A DNA stretch of 64,000 bases from contig VXAZ01006790.1 in NCBI GenBank assembly GCA_013399875.1, forward strand, positions 909,682 through 973,681, given 5' to 3'. Every line of letters begins with the position of its first letter. Position 1 is the stretch's first letter. The translations under genes were made by a program, and so were the position numbers. Below are positions 63,046 through 64,000 of the stretch, piece by piece. The notes under the pieces are model-generated. The model had not been told where the DNA came from. It searched no databases and saw only the letters and a program-made list of their open reading frames with translations. This stretch comes from Gymnorhina tibicen. Taxonomy: Eukaryota; Chordata; Aves; Passeriformes; Artamidae.

Positions 63046-63488
63046 AGATGGAGCACTTCACAGAAGTGCTGGTGAAGTCCTCCCCAGAGGGCTTTATCTG
63101 TGGACCTATGCTTTTTGTTTTCTCTTAGGGACTGGTGGCGAGGACAAGCACTCTCTACCACCAGTCAGCTTCCTTCCTGTTAACACATTCTGATTTTTCC
63201 TCAGCAAATGTGACCATTTGCCTGAAGATTCAGCAGCCACTCTTACCTATCTCCTCTCCAGTTGGTTTCCTATGCAGAGTTTACACCTTTATTAGAAGAA
63301 AATCAGCCATTATCCAGACTCTTGACTACAAAGAAAGGAAAACGCCATCTTGGGCCATACCAGAGAGAAAAGCCTATTCATCACTCCCCAGGATCTGGAG
63401 GTGGGGTTCTCGCACTCACGTGGAAGGGAAGGATACGCACATGCTGCATGAAGCAGAGGCTGCCACTTTGGGAGCCATGAAGACTGGC
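63046..63488. other. Unassigned segment between two opposite LTRs
   Basis: About 440 bases between the plus LTR and the minus LTR. It begins with a perfect 8-base-arm hairpin (AGCACTTC / GAAGTGCT, 63052-63070). A TGGTGGCGAGGACAAGC segment at about 63133-63149 vaguely recalls the region downstream of an LTR. Plus and minus frames up to 129 codons (63135-63524) cross it and run into the right LTR without recognisable protein motifs. It may be retroviral leader, another repeat, or ordinary flank. Confidence 0.35.
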
Positions 63489-64000
63489 TGTAGTGGGTTT
63501 GTTTGCATTTCTTACCTTCTATGAGATAAGAATTAGGAGGAAATGCAAAGCAGGCTCTAAACTTTAAAGAATATAAAGATGTTTATTAACAGAACTAAAA
63601 GAAAAAGGAATAATAAGGATCAGAATAAACCATCAGAACACTTCTCTTCCCCCCATCTTCCTCCCTCCTCCCAGTTACAACATAAAGACACAAACTTGGG
63701 ATTATTTCAGTCAGTTTGCCACCTCTATAATAGTCTTTCATCAGTTCACTTAGGAAGAGAAGTTTCTTTTGCCCATGCTATGGGGCTTCTCCACAAGAAA
63801 CAGTCTCCTCATGGTTTCAATATCACAGCAAGATAGCTGCCCGGGAAATGGTTCTCTACTTGCCATGTGAAAAGTCCCTTCCCTCGACTTACAGCTTTCC
63901 CCACAGCTGTTTTTGAGGGTTCAATCTTAGCTAATGGGGTACTATTTTAAGGATGCGCTGTTCAAGAGCAAAGGTTCTCTTCATCTACATCTGGGATCAT
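63489..64000 (-). mobile_element. Endogenous retrovirus LTR, 3' part, cut by window end
   Basis: Plus starts TGTAGTGGGTTTG at 63489, the complement of an LTR end in CCCACTACA. Read on minus, the element shows a U3-like region, then TTAATAAACATC with an AATAAA signal (plus 63582-63587), then a T-rich stretch and TTTAGAGCCTGCTTTGC, then CTCCTAATTCTTATCTCA and the terminal CA. This order and wording closely resemble long LTRs abundant in songbird genomes, which I believe are ERVL-related. The 5' end of the LTR lies beyond 64000, so at least 512 bases belong to it. Any internal region would also lie to the right, so I cannot tell a solo LTR from the 3' LTR of a provirus. Confidence 0.8.

Overview
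This 64 kb window reads as non-coding vertebrate DNA, most likely from a bird and probably a songbird. It is AT-rich, CpG-poor and full of stops in all six frames. The avian assignment rests on two things visible in the sequence. One is a 3'-end fragment of a CR1 LINE on the minus strand (about 22452-22608). The other is a pair of endogenous retrovirus long terminal repeats (LTRs) at the right edge: a short one on plus (about 62814-63045) and the 3' part of a longer one on minus (63489 to past 64000). The longer one resembles LTRs common in passerine genomes, but that is recalled family knowledge, not a search result.

I recognise no protein-coding gene, tRNA, rRNA, snRNA, known microRNA or CRISPR array. 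The longest open frames (100-167 codons) are what chance gives in 64 kb, and the longest begins inside the antisense of an LTR. A few short stretches have better exon signals. Positions 339-429 and 471-632 combine a branch-point-like motif, an acceptor, two donors and agreeing reading phase. Positions 38254-38340 form a symmetric 29-codon frame between splice-like sites. Positions 53039-53265 follow a strong pyrimidine tract and end in a stop overlapping AATAAA. None matches a protein I can name and all are given low confidence.

Layout: 1-0.7 kb holds the best exon candidates; 0.7-22 kb is ordinary intergenic or intronic DNA with one CpG cluster near 8.0 kb, AT palindromes, short tandem duplications and a strong G-quadruplex motif at 17.76 kb; 22.5 kb is the CR1 fragment; 22.6-62.3 kb is more single-copy-looking DNA with a TATA-like box at 29.3 kb, a 25 bp palindrome at 30.6 kb, a 42-base A tract at 36.4 kb, a second G-quadruplex motif at 43.3 kb and several segments that look like conserved non-coding DNA; 62.4-64 kb is a retroviral LTR cluster in opposite orientations. 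The simplest reading is a gene desert or the inside of very large introns. No set of genes acts together here, and I see no convincing undescribed system.
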